A stretch of 20,966 bases of DNA from SIG480 sp045595605 (GTDB lineage: Bacteria > Bacillota > Clostridia > Oscillospirales > JAAYXM01). The translations under genes and the position numbers were made by a program. The stretch is from positions 1 to 20,966 of the forward strand of contig JAZOAS010000056.1 in NCBI GenBank assembly GCA_045595605.1, in the 5' to 3' direction. Below the pieces are notes generated by a model, which made no database searches, was not told the DNA's origin, and saw only the letters and a list, made by a program, of their open reading frames with translations. Shown piece after piece: positions 8,855-16,476 of the stretch (its first letter is position 1; each line of letters opens with the position of its first letter).

Positions 8855-9697
8855 TTATTCTACCTCCTTTTTGAAGAGATTGCAGGTTTCTTCTCTTGAA
8901 TGCTTCTGGAAGTCGGCATACATTGAGGAGCGACGCATAGCCTCGTCAAAATCTACAAGGTGGCCGTCAAACTCAGGGCCGTCAACACAGGCAAATTTCG
9001 TCTGCCCGCCAACGGTAAGTCGGCAGCCGCCGCACATTCCCGTTCCGTCGATCATTATCGGGTTCATACTTACAACAGTCTTTATTCCGTATTCCTTTGT
9101 AAGAAGGGATACGAACTTCATCATCGGAAGAGGACCTATCGCGATAACCTCGTCATACTTTCTTCCGCCGTCAATAAGTTTTCTGAGGGCATCGGTAACA
9201 AGACCGTGTTCACCGTAAGAGCCGTCATCCGTGAGAAGGTGGAACTCAGAGCTTGCCGCGCGGAACTCGTCCTCCAATATAACAAGGTCGCGGGTTCTGA
9301 ACCCGCAGATAGCATCTACAAAGGTTCCCTGCTCGTGAAGCTTCTTGGCAACGGGGTAAGCGATAGCACTTCCGACACCGCCGCCGACAACCGCAACGGT
9401 CTTTAAGCCTTCAGTTTCTGTCTTTCTGCCGAGCGGGCCTGCAAAGTCACAAAGGCTTTCGCCCTCTTCTTTATGCTTTAATATTTCTGTTCCTGCTCCA
9501 ACAATCTGGAAGATTATGGTTACGGTTCCTTCCTCGCGGTCAAAGTCCGCAATCGTGAGCGGGATTCTTTCACTGTTATCGTCTGCCCTGACAATTACAA
9601 ACTGACCCGCATTTGCGCGGTGAGCAACCTCAGGAGCTTTTATTACCATCCTTACGACGGTGGGGTTTAAATATTCCTTTTTTACTATTTCGTACAT
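8855..9697 (-). CDS. nfnA: NfnA: small FAD/[2Fe-2S] subunit of the NfnAB transhydrogenase
   Basis: A 280-residue ferredoxin-NADP reductase-like protein: an FAD-binding barrel first (RIPLTIADFD), an NAD(H) Rossmann domain (VAVVGGGVGSAIAYP, about 101-115), then a C-terminal iron-sulfur loop. The cluster ligands are D217, C222, C225 and C237; one Asp plus three Cys with this spacing is what I recall for NfnA from Thermotoga. This favours NfnA over dihydroorotate dehydrogenase PyrK, which uses four Cys. The ATG at 9697 follows GGAGAGGT and matches family starts; an in-frame upstream ATG (9742) would add 15 atypical residues. It is first in its operon, one base before nfnB. Confidence 0.85.
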   Translation of the reverse strand: MYEIVKKEYLNPTVVRMVIKAPEVAHRANAGQFVIVRADDNSERIPLTIADFDREEGTVTIIFQIVGAGTEILKHKEEGESLCDFAGPLGRKTETEGLKTVAVVGGGVGSAIAYPVAKKLHEQGTFVDAICGFRTRDLVILEDEFRAASSEFHLLTDDGSYGEHGLVTDALRKLIDGGRKYDEVIAIGPLPMMKFVSLLTKEYGIKTVVSMNPIMIDGTGMCGGCRLTVGGQTKFACVDGPEFDGHLVDFDEAMRRSSMYADFQKHSREETCNLFKKEVE

Positions 9698-9732
9698 ATT
9701 TACCTCTCCCATCCATGCTTTTATACAAATAT

Positions 9733-9761
9733 ATGTTATCACTTTATTCTGTACCGGTCAA
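9733..9761 (-). promoter_or_regulatory. Promoter of the nfnAB operon
   Basis: On the minus strand TTGACC (9756-9761) and TAACAT (9733-9738) are separated by 17 bases. They lie about 35 bases upstream of the nfnA start codon. No operator dyad was found around them. Confidence 0.55.
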
Positions 9762-9801
9762 CAAAAAATAATTGCAAAAACAAAAAAGTTTATAATATGT
9801 A

Positions 9802-9830
9802 TTTACGAAAAATGAAAAATCTTGTATAAT
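9802..9830 (+). promoter_or_regulatory. Promoter of the dnaD operon
   Basis: TTTACG (9802-9807) and a perfect TATAAT (9825-9830) have a 17-base spacer, and the dnaD ATG follows 41 bases after the -10 box. It is oriented away from the nfnAB promoter; about 40 bases separate the two. Confidence 0.65.
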
Positions 9831-9870
9831 GTTATATGTATATCTTTCTTTTTGGGGAGAATTGTTTAAA

Positions 9871-10803
9871 ATGGCTAAATTAAAAGTTGAACTTCCAACT
9901 TCAAATACCGTTACACTCTCTGCCTCTGCCGCAAACTTACTTATGGACAAAGGCTCGGGAGATGCGGCGCTTCTTTACATATATATATTGTCACACTCCT
10001 GCGAGATTGATGTGGATTCCGCCGCAAAAAGACTTCGTCTCTCGCCTGACCGCATCTACTCTGCTCTTGATACGCTCTCCGAAATCGGTCTCATCGGGAA
10101 GTCCTCTTTCCCAACTGTCCGCGAGCGCGGAGATGAGGTTCCGGAATATTCTCAGAGAGATGTCGCAGAACAGCTCGGCCGTGACTGCGACTTTAAGAAT
10201 CTTGTTTCCTTCTGCGAGGAAAAGCTCGGAAAGCTTCTCTCGACAGTCGATTTGCAGGTCCTTCTCGGTATCTACTCCTGGCTCGGGCTTCCTGCGGATG
10301 TCATCTGTCTCCTCGTTACAAGCTGTATAGACGAAACGAGAAAAAAATACGGTGCAACGAGAGTCCCGACTATGCGGACAATCGAAAAACGCGCGAAAGC
10401 CTGGGTGCGCGACGGTATCATGACGACGGGTCGCGCCGAGGAATACTTAAAGGAGCTTGAAAAGCTCGGCTCAGACAAGGTAAGGGTTGCCTCTCTCTGC
10501 GGTATCCGCGGCAGAGCGCTCGCCCCGACAGAGGACCGCTACATTTCAGAGTGGCTTCGTCTTGAGCTTGCCGACGAGCTCATCGCCTCAGCTTACGACA
10601 AAACAGTTACTAACACCGGCTCTTTAAAGTGGCGGTATATGGATAAAATATTGCAGGCGTGGTTCTCTGACGGTGTTAAGAGCCTCTCAGAGCTTGAGAA
10701 AAGCCCCGCGCCGACGACACAAAAGAAAACTTCAGGAGCCGATATCTCCGCGGCAGAGCGCCTTCGCGAGCTCAACCGCCGTAATCGACTCGAAAAGGAG
10801 TAA
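9871..10803 (+). CDS. dnaD: DnaD-domain replication initiation protein
   Basis: A 310-residue protein with an N-terminal winged-helix region (about 45-80, AAKRLRLSPDRIYSALDTL) and two copies of the C-terminal DnaD/DnaB_2 domain. The first is near 140-210 (LSTVDLQVLLGIYSWLGLP, then RAKAWVRDGI) and the second near 225-285 (ISEWLRLELADELIASAY, with the typical KWRYMDKILQAWF). Proteins of this kind remodel origin DNA and help load the replicative helicase in Bacillota. The start at 9871 is chosen because GGGGAGA lies 10 bases upstream; a longer reading adds 14 residues with no family support. The helicase-loader gene follows after three bases, which supports a primosome role. Confidence 0.85.
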   Translation: MAKLKVELPTSNTVTLSASAANLLMDKGSGDAALLYIYILSHSCEIDVDSAAKRLRLSPDRIYSALDTLSEIGLIGKSSFPTVRERGDEVPEYSQRDVAEQLGRDCDFKNLVSFCEEKLGKLLSTVDLQVLLGIYSWLGLPADVICLLVTSCIDETRKKYGATRVPTMRTIEKRAKAWVRDGIMTTGRAEEYLKELEKLGSDKVRVASLCGIRGRALAPTEDRYISEWLRLELADELIASAYDKTVTNTGSLKWRYMDKILQAWFSDGVKSLSELEKSPAPTTQKKTSGADISAAERLRELNRRNRLEKE

Positions 10804-10806
10804 ACT

Positions 10807-11769
10807 ATGAAATACGATAATGATATAGTCGAAAGCATTATCCGCGAAAAGACAAGCGAGAGGATAAAGCGCGAGGAAAGTGCCGAAAAGATGCGCCTTG
10901 AGGTTTATAAAAAGCTTCCGCGCGTTGCAGAGATTGACTCTCTCCTTTCCTCTACCGCATTTGACATTATCCGCGCATCCTTCGGAAAGAAGGAGAGCGC
11001 AGCAGAAGTCTTAAAGCTTCGCCGCGAGAAAAATGCGACTCTTATTGAGGAGAGAAACTCGCTTCTCACCTCTGCGGGCTTTCCGACAGATGTTACCGAG
11101 GTAAAATATGACTGTGAGGTCTGCAATGACACAGGATATGACGGCGGTGTTCTCTGCCGTTGTATGCACAAGCGTTACGCCCGCGCAGTTGCAAAAAAGA
11201 TAAACTCATACCTCCGTCTGCCTGAGGTCTGGTTTCCTGAATTTGACCTTTCGCTTTATCCCGAAAGCGGAAACGGGCCGATTTCTCCGCGAGCTCAGAT
11301 GAAAGAAGTCTTCGAGTTCTGTAAAACTTACGCCCAGCAGTTTGACGAAACTTCCGGAAGCCTCTTTATGAACGGCGGAAGCGGTCTTGGAAAAACTCAC
11401 CTTGCCGCATGTATCGCAAAAGCTGTTTCAGGGAAAGATTTTTCTGTGATTTACGGTACGGCTTTTGAAATTCTCGGCGCAATGGAGGATGTGAAATTCG
11501 GTCGCTGCGAGGCTGACCTCGACGCGCTTTTTAACTGCGACCTTCTCATTCTCGACGATGTCGGATGTGAAATGGCAACGCCGTTTACAACATCCGCATT
11601 CTACAACATAGTAAACTCGCGCCTTCTTTCAAAAAAGCCGACTATCGTCATCTCCCCGCTCACAAGAGACGAGCTTGTTTCACGATACGGCGCGCACACC
11701 GTTTCCCGTCTTGAGGGCGACTTTATAAAGCTTGAATTTCTCGGAAAAGATGTCCGCTTAATGAGATAG
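10807..11769 (+). CDS. DnaI/DnaC-like helicase loader ATPase
   Basis: This 320-residue protein has an N-terminal helical region, a zinc-binding cluster (C103, C106, C117, C119, as CEVCNDTG and CRCM) and an AAA+ ATPase domain. Walker A is GGSGLGKT (190-197), Walker B LLILDDVG (246-253), and a sensor/arginine-finger region includes SRLEGDFIKL near the end. The family binds the replicative helicase DnaB and places it on DNA during initiation and restart. AAGGAG lies seven bases before the ATG and within the tail of dnaD, so the two genes are coupled. The N-terminal domain is longer and more charged than in E. coli DnaC, as is usual for DnaI of Bacillota. Confidence 0.85.
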   Translation: MKYDNDIVESIIREKTSERIKREESAEKMRLEVYKKLPRVAEIDSLLSSTAFDIIRASFGKKESAAEVLKLRREKNATLIEERNSLLTSAGFPTDVTEVKYDCEVCNDTGYDGGVLCRCMHKRYARAVAKKINSYLRLPEVWFPEFDLSLYPESGNGPISPRAQMKEVFEFCKTYAQQFDETSGSLFMNGGSGLGKTHLAACIAKAVSGKDFSVIYGTAFEILGAMEDVKFGRCEADLDALFNCDLLILDDVGCEMATPFTTSAFYNIVNSRLLSKKPTIVISPLTRDELVSRYGAHTVSRLEGDFIKLEFLGKDVRLMR

Positions 11770-11785
11770 ATTAGGAGAAAGATTG

Positions 11786-13003
11786 ATGAATCGGTTTTTA
11801 AAATTCATTTCTGCCCTGTCGCTTGCTTTTCTCTTCACTTCTTCTGCCCTTGCAGCTGCCCCATCGATGATTTCAGAATCCGCTGTCCTTATGGATGCTG
11901 ACACGGGGCAGATTCTCTACGACAAGAACATGCACGCGAAGAGATACCCCGCAAGCATTACGAAAATCGCAACCGTCATATGCGGTCTTGAAAACGGAAG
12001 CCTTTCAGATAAAATCGTCATGACAGACGAGGCTGTTTTCTCAGTTTCCCGCGATTCAAGCCATATTGCGCTTGATGTCGGCGAGGAGATTACTCTTGAA
12101 CAGGCATCTTACGCGGCACTGCTCGTTTCCGCAAACGATGCATGTAACGGAATCGCAGAAAAATGCGGCGGAACGATTGAGAACTTTGTTTCGATGATGA
12201 ACGAGCTTGCAAAAGACGCAGGGGCTCTGGGCACGAACTTCGTAAATGCAAACGGCCTTCGCGATGAAAACCATTACACAACGGCGTACGATATGGCGCG
12301 CATTACAAAACACGCGATGAAGAACTCAGACTTCTGCAAAATCTTCGGCACATATAAATACACAATGCCGCCGAACAATAAACAGCCCGAATCGCGTCTT
12401 TTCGTAAATCAGCATTACATGATAAGCGACCCCGCCCTTCTCTACGACGGCTTTGTCGGCGGAAAGACAGGCTGGACGACAGACGCCCATTATACACTTG
12501 TCACCGCGGCTGAGAGAGACGGCAAAACGCTAATCGCAGTTGTTATGAAGAGCCCGCGCAACTACGACAAATACACCGACACAAAAGCCCTTTTCGATTA
12601 CGGTTTTGACGAATTTGACACTGTAACAATTACAAGCTCCGATATCCCGCAAAGAAGCGGATACCGCCTTGAAGCTCCGCTTAACATAAGCGTTGCAAAG
12701 GGAACAACAAAGGAAGACCTTTCCATTACAACAGCAATGGAAAACGGCGACGACTATATCGTCGTTACCTATTCCGACGGAACGGAAATAGGAAAATTCC
12801 CCTGCACCGTCGCAATTGACGCGTCTGCACCGTCTCCGAGAAACACTACGGAGAAAAAAGGAATGAACCCGTTTCTTATTCTCGGTCTTGTTTTCCTCTC
12901 GGTTATAGGTCTGTTCCTGCTTTTCATTCTCGCAATCATAATCCGCAAGAAAATATACCGCGCTCTGCGTCGCCGTCGTCGCCGCAGACAAAGAAGGAGA
13001 TAA
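11786..13003 (+). CDS. D-alanyl-D-alanine carboxypeptidase (DacF-like penicillin-binding protein)
   Basis: A 405-residue serine peptidase of family S11. A signal peptide ends near ALAAA (residues 21-25). All three active-site motifs are present: S57-I-T-K60, S115-A-N117 and K227-T-G229. It trims the terminal D-alanine from peptidoglycan stem peptides outside the membrane. After the catalytic domain comes a C-terminal beta domain (about 260-340), one membrane helix (about 360-385, PFLILGLVFLSVIGLFLLF) and a cytoplasmic tail of almost only arginine. I start at the ATG at 11786 because AGGAG lies eight bases before it; a TTG directly upstream is a weaker option. It follows the helicase loader by 16 bases in the same operon. 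Confidence 0.9.
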   Translation: MNRFLKFISALSLAFLFTSSALAAAPSMISESAVLMDADTGQILYDKNMHAKRYPASITKIATVICGLENGSLSDKIVMTDEAVFSVSRDSSHIALDVGEEITLEQASYAALLVSANDACNGIAEKCGGTIENFVSMMNELAKDAGALGTNFVNANGLRDENHYTTAYDMARITKHAMKNSDFCKIFGTYKYTMPPNNKQPESRLFVNQHYMISDPALLYDGFVGGKTGWTTDAHYTLVTAAERDGKTLIAVVMKSPRNYDKYTDTKALFDYGFDEFDTVTITSSDIPQRSGYRLEAPLNISVAKGTTKEDLSITTAMENGDDYIVVTYSDGTEIGKFPCTVAIDASAPSPRNTTEKKGMNPFLILGLVFLSVIGLFLLFILAIIIRKKIYRALRRRRRRRQRRR

Positions 13004-13006
13004 ACC

Positions 13007-14011
13007 ATGAAAAAGAAAATATCCCTGATTTTAACTTTTGTACTTATTCTCTCGCTCGTCTTATCTGCATGCAACGAGCCGACAGTCCCGGAGACTCCCG
13101 AGTTTGTCATCGCATCCGAGCCTGACGAAGCTACAAAATCTTCTGCAAACGAGGTTCTTTCCTCATTTATGCAGGCGTTTGAAGAAGACAACCCTTCCCT
13201 TGCAGCAAGGCTCTTCTCAAAAGGCTTTGAAGCAACAGATGAGAATATAGGCTCGTTTTTTGCCGAGGTCAGAAAGCTCGTTTCTTCTCCCTTTGTTCCT
13301 TATGACGCGTATTATGTGAAGGATATTCCGATTTCCGAGGCGCCCGCAAAAATCAAAAAGAGCTCTGATGCGAAGGATTACATCGAGCTCACCCCTGCCG
13401 AAAGCGAACTTTACTGCGCGATGTATGTTTCCGAGGGTGAGAAGATTTCATACATGATGACAATTCTCCTCGCAAAGGAAAACGGAGAGTTTAAGATTGT
13501 CTGGGTAAACCCCACAGACTTCAAGTACAACGGCAAGGACGCAAACGCGCTCTTTGAAAAGACAAAGGCTCTTTCCGATGACAAGAAGCTTGTCTCCGCG
13601 TATATTTCATCCTGCATGCTCTCAAATATCTTCCGTCCGGGTGGATATTTCAGATATGAAAAGGATGTTGATATGGAGGATATCTGCTACAAGCTCTTTA
13701 CCGAGATTTCAACAGAAATTCCCCTCCCGCTCGAGCTTGAGAACACAGCAGACTCCGCAATTTATGAAATCGGCATCTCAAACGACCCCGAGCTTGGCAT
13801 CATCCCGCTCTTCCTCTTCAAGACTTCAGTTGATATAAACGACGAAGCCGCTCTCTTGCTGGAATCCCAAAAGGTGCTTGATGCGGTTGAGAAGGTCTCC
13901 CCCGGAATCAAGGAAAGTTTTGAAAACATCCGCTTCGAAGCTACAAATGACAACCTTGACGAAAACACAACCACTATAAATTCAAAAGAAATTAACCTCG
14001 CGGTTAAGTAA
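13007..14011 (+). CDS. Putative lipoprotein of unknown function
   Basis: This 334-residue protein begins with a type II signal sequence: a KKK n-region, a hydrophobic stretch and the lipobox LSAC with C22 as lipid-modified cysteine. A short Pro/Thr/Glu linker follows. The first part (about 45-165) has the look of an NTF2-like fold (ANEVLSSFMQAFEEDNPS and later YMMTILLAKENGEFKIVWVN), but I cannot name a family. The gene follows the carboxypeptidase by three bases, with its ribosome site AAGGAGA made from the last arginine codons of that gene, so both are probably produced together at the cell envelope. Confidence 0.7.
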   Translation: MKKKISLILTFVLILSLVLSACNEPTVPETPEFVIASEPDEATKSSANEVLSSFMQAFEEDNPSLAARLFSKGFEATDENIGSFFAEVRKLVSSPFVPYDAYYVKDIPISEAPAKIKKSSDAKDYIELTPAESELYCAMYVSEGEKISYMMTILLAKENGEFKIVWVNPTDFKYNGKDANALFEKTKALSDDKKLVSAYISSCMLSNIFRPGGYFRYEKDVDMEDICYKLFTEISTEIPLPLELENTADSAIYEIGISNDPELGIIPLFLFKTSVDINDEAALLLESQKVLDAVEKVSPGIKESFENIRFEATNDNLDENTTTINSKEINLAVK

Positions 14012-14046
14012 AAAATACCCCCCTTCACACGAAGGGGGGTATTTTT
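14011..14046. terminator. Shared bidirectional terminator
   Basis: Arms 14011-14026 and 14031-14046 pair perfectly over 16 bases with a four-base loop, with A-run and T-run ends. It separates the convergent dnaD operon and DUF554 gene and overlaps both stop codons. Confidence 0.95.
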
Positions 14047-14740
14047 ATGCCATAATCAATTCAACAAGGTTATATATAATGGGCGCAAATATAATTGCGG
14101 GCAAAAAATCTGCAACCTTTATTTTCGTAATACCCATTAAGTTTGTACCAATCATTACAATCAGTATCGACCCGACACAGGTCATTTCATTTATTGCGCC
14201 ACTTGTCATAAACGGGGATATCAGCCCAGCTAAAAGAACGAGACCACCCTGAATGACAAACACGGAAACGGCGGCAAAAAGAACGCCGATACCAAGACTT
14301 GACGCGAGCATCATCGAAGATACGAAGTCGAGGGTTGCCTTGGTTATAAGAACGGAGCTATCCCCCGTAAGCCCTGCCTGAATAGAGCCCGTGACCGTCA
14401 TTGACCCGACGCAGAAAAGAAGAGTCGCCGTTACAAGCCCCTCGGCAAGAGATACGCTCTTTCCGTCTTTCTTAAACTTTACTTCAACCTTCTTTGCAAG
14501 CGTATTTACCGCGCCGTCGATATCAAGAAGCGTTCCGATTATTACGCCCAGCACCGTTGATGCAATGAGGATAAGAACATTCTCGCCGACAAGGCTTCCG
14601 GAAATTCCGATATATACCGTACACGCACCAAGACCTATCATAACCGCAGAGCTCACACGCTCAGGAATTCCCTTCTTAAACAAAAGGCCGATACTTGAGC
14701 CAAGTATTACGGTTATTACATTTACAATTACGCCAAACAT
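14045..14740 (-). CDS. DUF554 family membrane protein (YdfK/YqgA-like)
   Basis: A 231-residue integral membrane protein with about six to seven helices. It shows the family pattern: GVIVNVITVILGSSIGLLF at the N-terminus, VMIGLGACTVYIGISG, then LLFCVGSMTVTGSIQAGLTG and a C-terminal LPAIIFAPIIYNL. The family is annotated as possible transporters, without known substrate. AGGAG lies seven to eight bases before the ATG. It follows the symporter gene on the same strand, but a terminator stands between them, so joint expression would need read-through or the promoter noted at 14799-14828. Confidence 0.8.
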   Translation of the reverse strand: MFGVIVNVITVILGSSIGLLFKKGIPERVSSAVMIGLGACTVYIGISGSLVGENVLILIASTVLGVIIGTLLDIDGAVNTLAKKVEVKFKKDGKSVSLAEGLVTATLLFCVGSMTVTGSIQAGLTGDSSVLITKATLDFVSSMMLASSLGIGVLFAAVSVFVIQGGLVLLAGLISPFMTSGAINEMTCVGSILIVMIGTNLMGITKIKVADFLPAIIFAPIIYNLVELIMA

Positions 14741-14769
14741 ATGTATTCTCCTGTCGATACTGATAATAA

Positions 14770-14798
14770 AAAGAGGCAGAACAATCTTCTGCCTCTTT
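14770..14798 (-). terminator. Terminator of the symporter gene
   Basis: Arms 14770-14780 and 14788-14798 pair over 11 bases with a seven-base loop, followed on the minus strand by a run of T. It lies just after the symporter stop codon and before the DUF554 start. Confidence 0.85.
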
Positions 14799-14828
14799 AT
14801 TATATACCATTATTCCTCGGTGTAGCAA
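14799..14828 (-). promoter_or_regulatory. Possible promoter of the DUF554 gene, inside the symporter 3' end
   Basis: TTGCTA (14823-14828) and a perfect TATAAT (14799-14804, minus strand) are 18 bases apart. Transcription would begin inside the preceding terminator hairpin and so avoid folding it. This would explain DUF554 expression behind a strong terminator. Confidence 0.35.
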
Positions 14829-16360
14829 GCGAAAATTTCTTCAACTCTTGCAGTATCCTTGTTCTTCGTAAACGCGCTTACGAGCGGAACGATAACGAGT
14901 GAAACCGCCATTGCCGCAACACCCATTTCAGGTGACTTTGAAGCCGCAGCAGCAAAGCCTGAATTGAGGCTTATTACAAGTGTCGAGATTCCTACAACAA
15001 GAAGTCCCGAGAGAACGCCTGCGTATGCACCGATCTTTGTAATCTTCTTTGAGAAAAGACCCCAGATATACGGACCTATGAAGCATCCCGATACGACGCC
15101 CCATGAGAACGACATGAGGCTTACGATAATCGGAATGTTCTGAGTTGCGAAGATGAACGAGCAGGCTACGAAGCCAAGGCAGAGAAGTCTCGTCAGAAGC
15201 ATCTGTGTGTCAGACTTTGTCTCCTTCTTTCTTACAGCCGGGATGAGGTCAACCGCAACTGCCGATGCAGAAGTTAGAACGACTGCCTCAAGCGTTGACA
15301 TTGATGCCGAAAGAAGCAGAATCATAATAACTGCAAGAAGAATAAGACCAAGTGTACCGTTACCCAAAACAGTCAGAAGAACCGACGGGATAACCGAGTC
15401 GATTCCTCCCTCCGGAAGAACTCCGCCGAGAACAAGGCGCGAGGTGCTTCCGATAAGGTATGCGCCACAACCGATTACAAGGCAGAAGATTGTGGAAATT
15501 ACCGTTCCTCTCTTGATAGCCGCCGTGTCCTTTATAGCATAGAACTTGCCTATCATCTGCGGAAGTCCCCATGTACCGAAGCTTGTGAGCATGATGTTAA
15601 AGCAAAGGAATTTAAACGACGAGCCGCCAAAGATGCTTGTAAGCTCAATTCCCTTTTCTGAAAGAGAAGCGGCATTTTCCGACTGGTATGCAGAAAGATT
15701 TTCTATAAATCCGGTGATTCCGCCGACCGTCTCGTGACCGAGCACCGCGCAGACGAGGCAGATAACGCCGATAATCATAATGACTCCCTGAACAAAATCG
15801 GTATAGGCCGTTGCGACATATCCGCCCGCAACGAGATAAACCGCCGTAAGGCACGCGATGATGAGCATCCATACCCAGGTCTCAACACCCGGGAAAATTG
15901 CAGCGAAGAGAGAACCAAGACCCTTATAAACCGCCGCAGAATACGGAACGAGGAAGATAAAGATGATAATCGCCGCAAGAATCTTAAGTCCCCTTGAGTT
16001 GTATCGCTTTTCAAAGTAGTCGGGCATTGTTCTTGCATTGAGCTTCTTCGTCATTTTTCTTGTTCTGTTTGCAAAAAGAAGCCACGAAAGCAAGCATCCG
16101 AGAATTCCGTTACCGATACCTATCCAGATACTGCCGATGCCGATATTCCAACCGTGCTGGCCCGCGTAGCCGACAAAAACAACAGCGGAAAAATACGCCG
16201 TACCGTACGAGAAGGCTGTTGCCCATGCGCCGATATTTCTTCCGCCGATAAGAAAGCTGTCAAGATTTTTTGATTTGCCATAGCTGATGCATCCTATAAA
16301 AGCCATTGTGGCGGCATAGATACAAAGAGCTATGACGGTGTAGAGCTGTGCGTCCTGCAT
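14810..16360 (-). CDS. Sodium:solute symporter (SSS family)
   Basis: A 516-residue protein with about 13 membrane helices and the family signature regions: SYGTAYFSAVVFVGYAGQHG, the ARTMPDYFEKRY cytoplasmic loop, VYLVAGGYVATAYTDFVQG and a SASMSTLEAVVLTSA segment around the sodium site. It imports an organic solute with sodium; proline, pantothenate, sugar or carboxylate transporters share this architecture and the substrate cannot be told. The start at 16360 is preferred because GGAGGAG lies six bases upstream and the next residues match family starts; an upstream ATG (16450) would add 30 residues overlapping the promoter. The divergent LysR gene is the likely regulator. Confidence 0.85.
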   Translation of the reverse strand: MQDAQLYTVIALCIYAATMAFIGCISYGKSKNLDSFLIGGRNIGAWATAFSYGTAYFSAVVFVGYAGQHGWNIGIGSIWIGIGNGILGCLLSWLLFANRTRKMTKKLNARTMPDYFEKRYNSRGLKILAAIIIFIFLVPYSAAVYKGLGSLFAAIFPGVETWVWMLIIACLTAVYLVAGGYVATAYTDFVQGVIMIIGVICLVCAVLGHETVGGITGFIENLSAYQSENAASLSEKGIELTSIFGGSSFKFLCFNIMLTSFGTWGLPQMIGKFYAIKDTAAIKRGTVISTIFCLVIGCGAYLIGSTSRLVLGGVLPEGGIDSVIPSVLLTVLGNGTLGLILLAVIMILLLSASMSTLEAVVLTSASAVAVDLIPAVRKKETKSDTQMLLTRLLCLGFVACSFIFATQNIPIIVSLMSFSWGVVSGCFIGPYIWGLFSKKITKIGAYAGVLSGLLVVGISTLVISLNSGFAAAASKSPEMGVAAMAVSLVIVPLVSAFTKNKDTARVEEIFACYTEE

Positions 16361-16378
16361 TTTTATCTCCTCCAAGTA

Positions 16379-16407
16379 TTGCTTTTCTCTGTATGATAGT
16401 ATATAAT
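16379..16407 (+). promoter_or_regulatory. Promoter of the LysR gene
   Basis: TTGCTT (16379-16384), a 17-base spacer and a perfect TATAAT (16402-16407). Its -10 box overlaps the -10 box of the opposing symporter promoter by two bases. The leader before the LysR ATG would be about 63 bases. Confidence 0.55.
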
Positions 16408-16426
16408 ACATTTTATCATTAATCAA
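16398..16426 (-). promoter_or_regulatory. Promoter of the symporter gene
   Basis: On the minus strand TTGATT (16421-16426), a 17-base spacer and TATACT (16398-16403). The -35 box lies inside the ATCATT/AATGAT dyad at 16415-16435, a natural place for activator or repressor control. Confidence 0.6.
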
Positions 16427-16435
16427 ACGAATGAT
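16415..16435. promoter_or_regulatory. Probable LysR-type operator, dyad 1
   Basis: ATCATT and AATGAT are arranged as an inverted repeat with nine bases between. The symmetric positions T16419 and A16431 give the T-N11-A core typical of LysR-family sites. It covers the symporter -35 box and the predicted LysR start of transcription. Confidence 0.5.
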
Positions 16436-16448
16436 TTTGATATTTATC

Positions 16449-16463
16449 ATCGATTTTTTCGAT
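16449..16463. promoter_or_regulatory. Possible LysR-type operator, dyad 2
   Basis: ATCGA and TCGAT flank a five-base T run; T16450 and A16462 are again spaced T-N11-A. It lies in the LysR leader just before its ribosome site and could serve autoregulation. Confidence 0.35.
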
Positions 16464-16476
16464 ATTGGAGGGCACT

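Noticed and set aside
8960..9406. Long open frame on the plus strand opposite nfnA
   Set aside because: It lies wholly inside the convincing nfnA gene, has no ribosome site and reads as low-complexity mirror sequence.
12530..12991. Long open frame on the minus strand opposite the carboxypeptidase
   Set aside because: It is antisense to a gene with all catalytic motifs and contains no recognisable domain.
14859..15542. Two open frames on the plus strand opposite the symporter
   Set aside because: They are antisense shadows of a well-supported membrane protein gene, without start signals.
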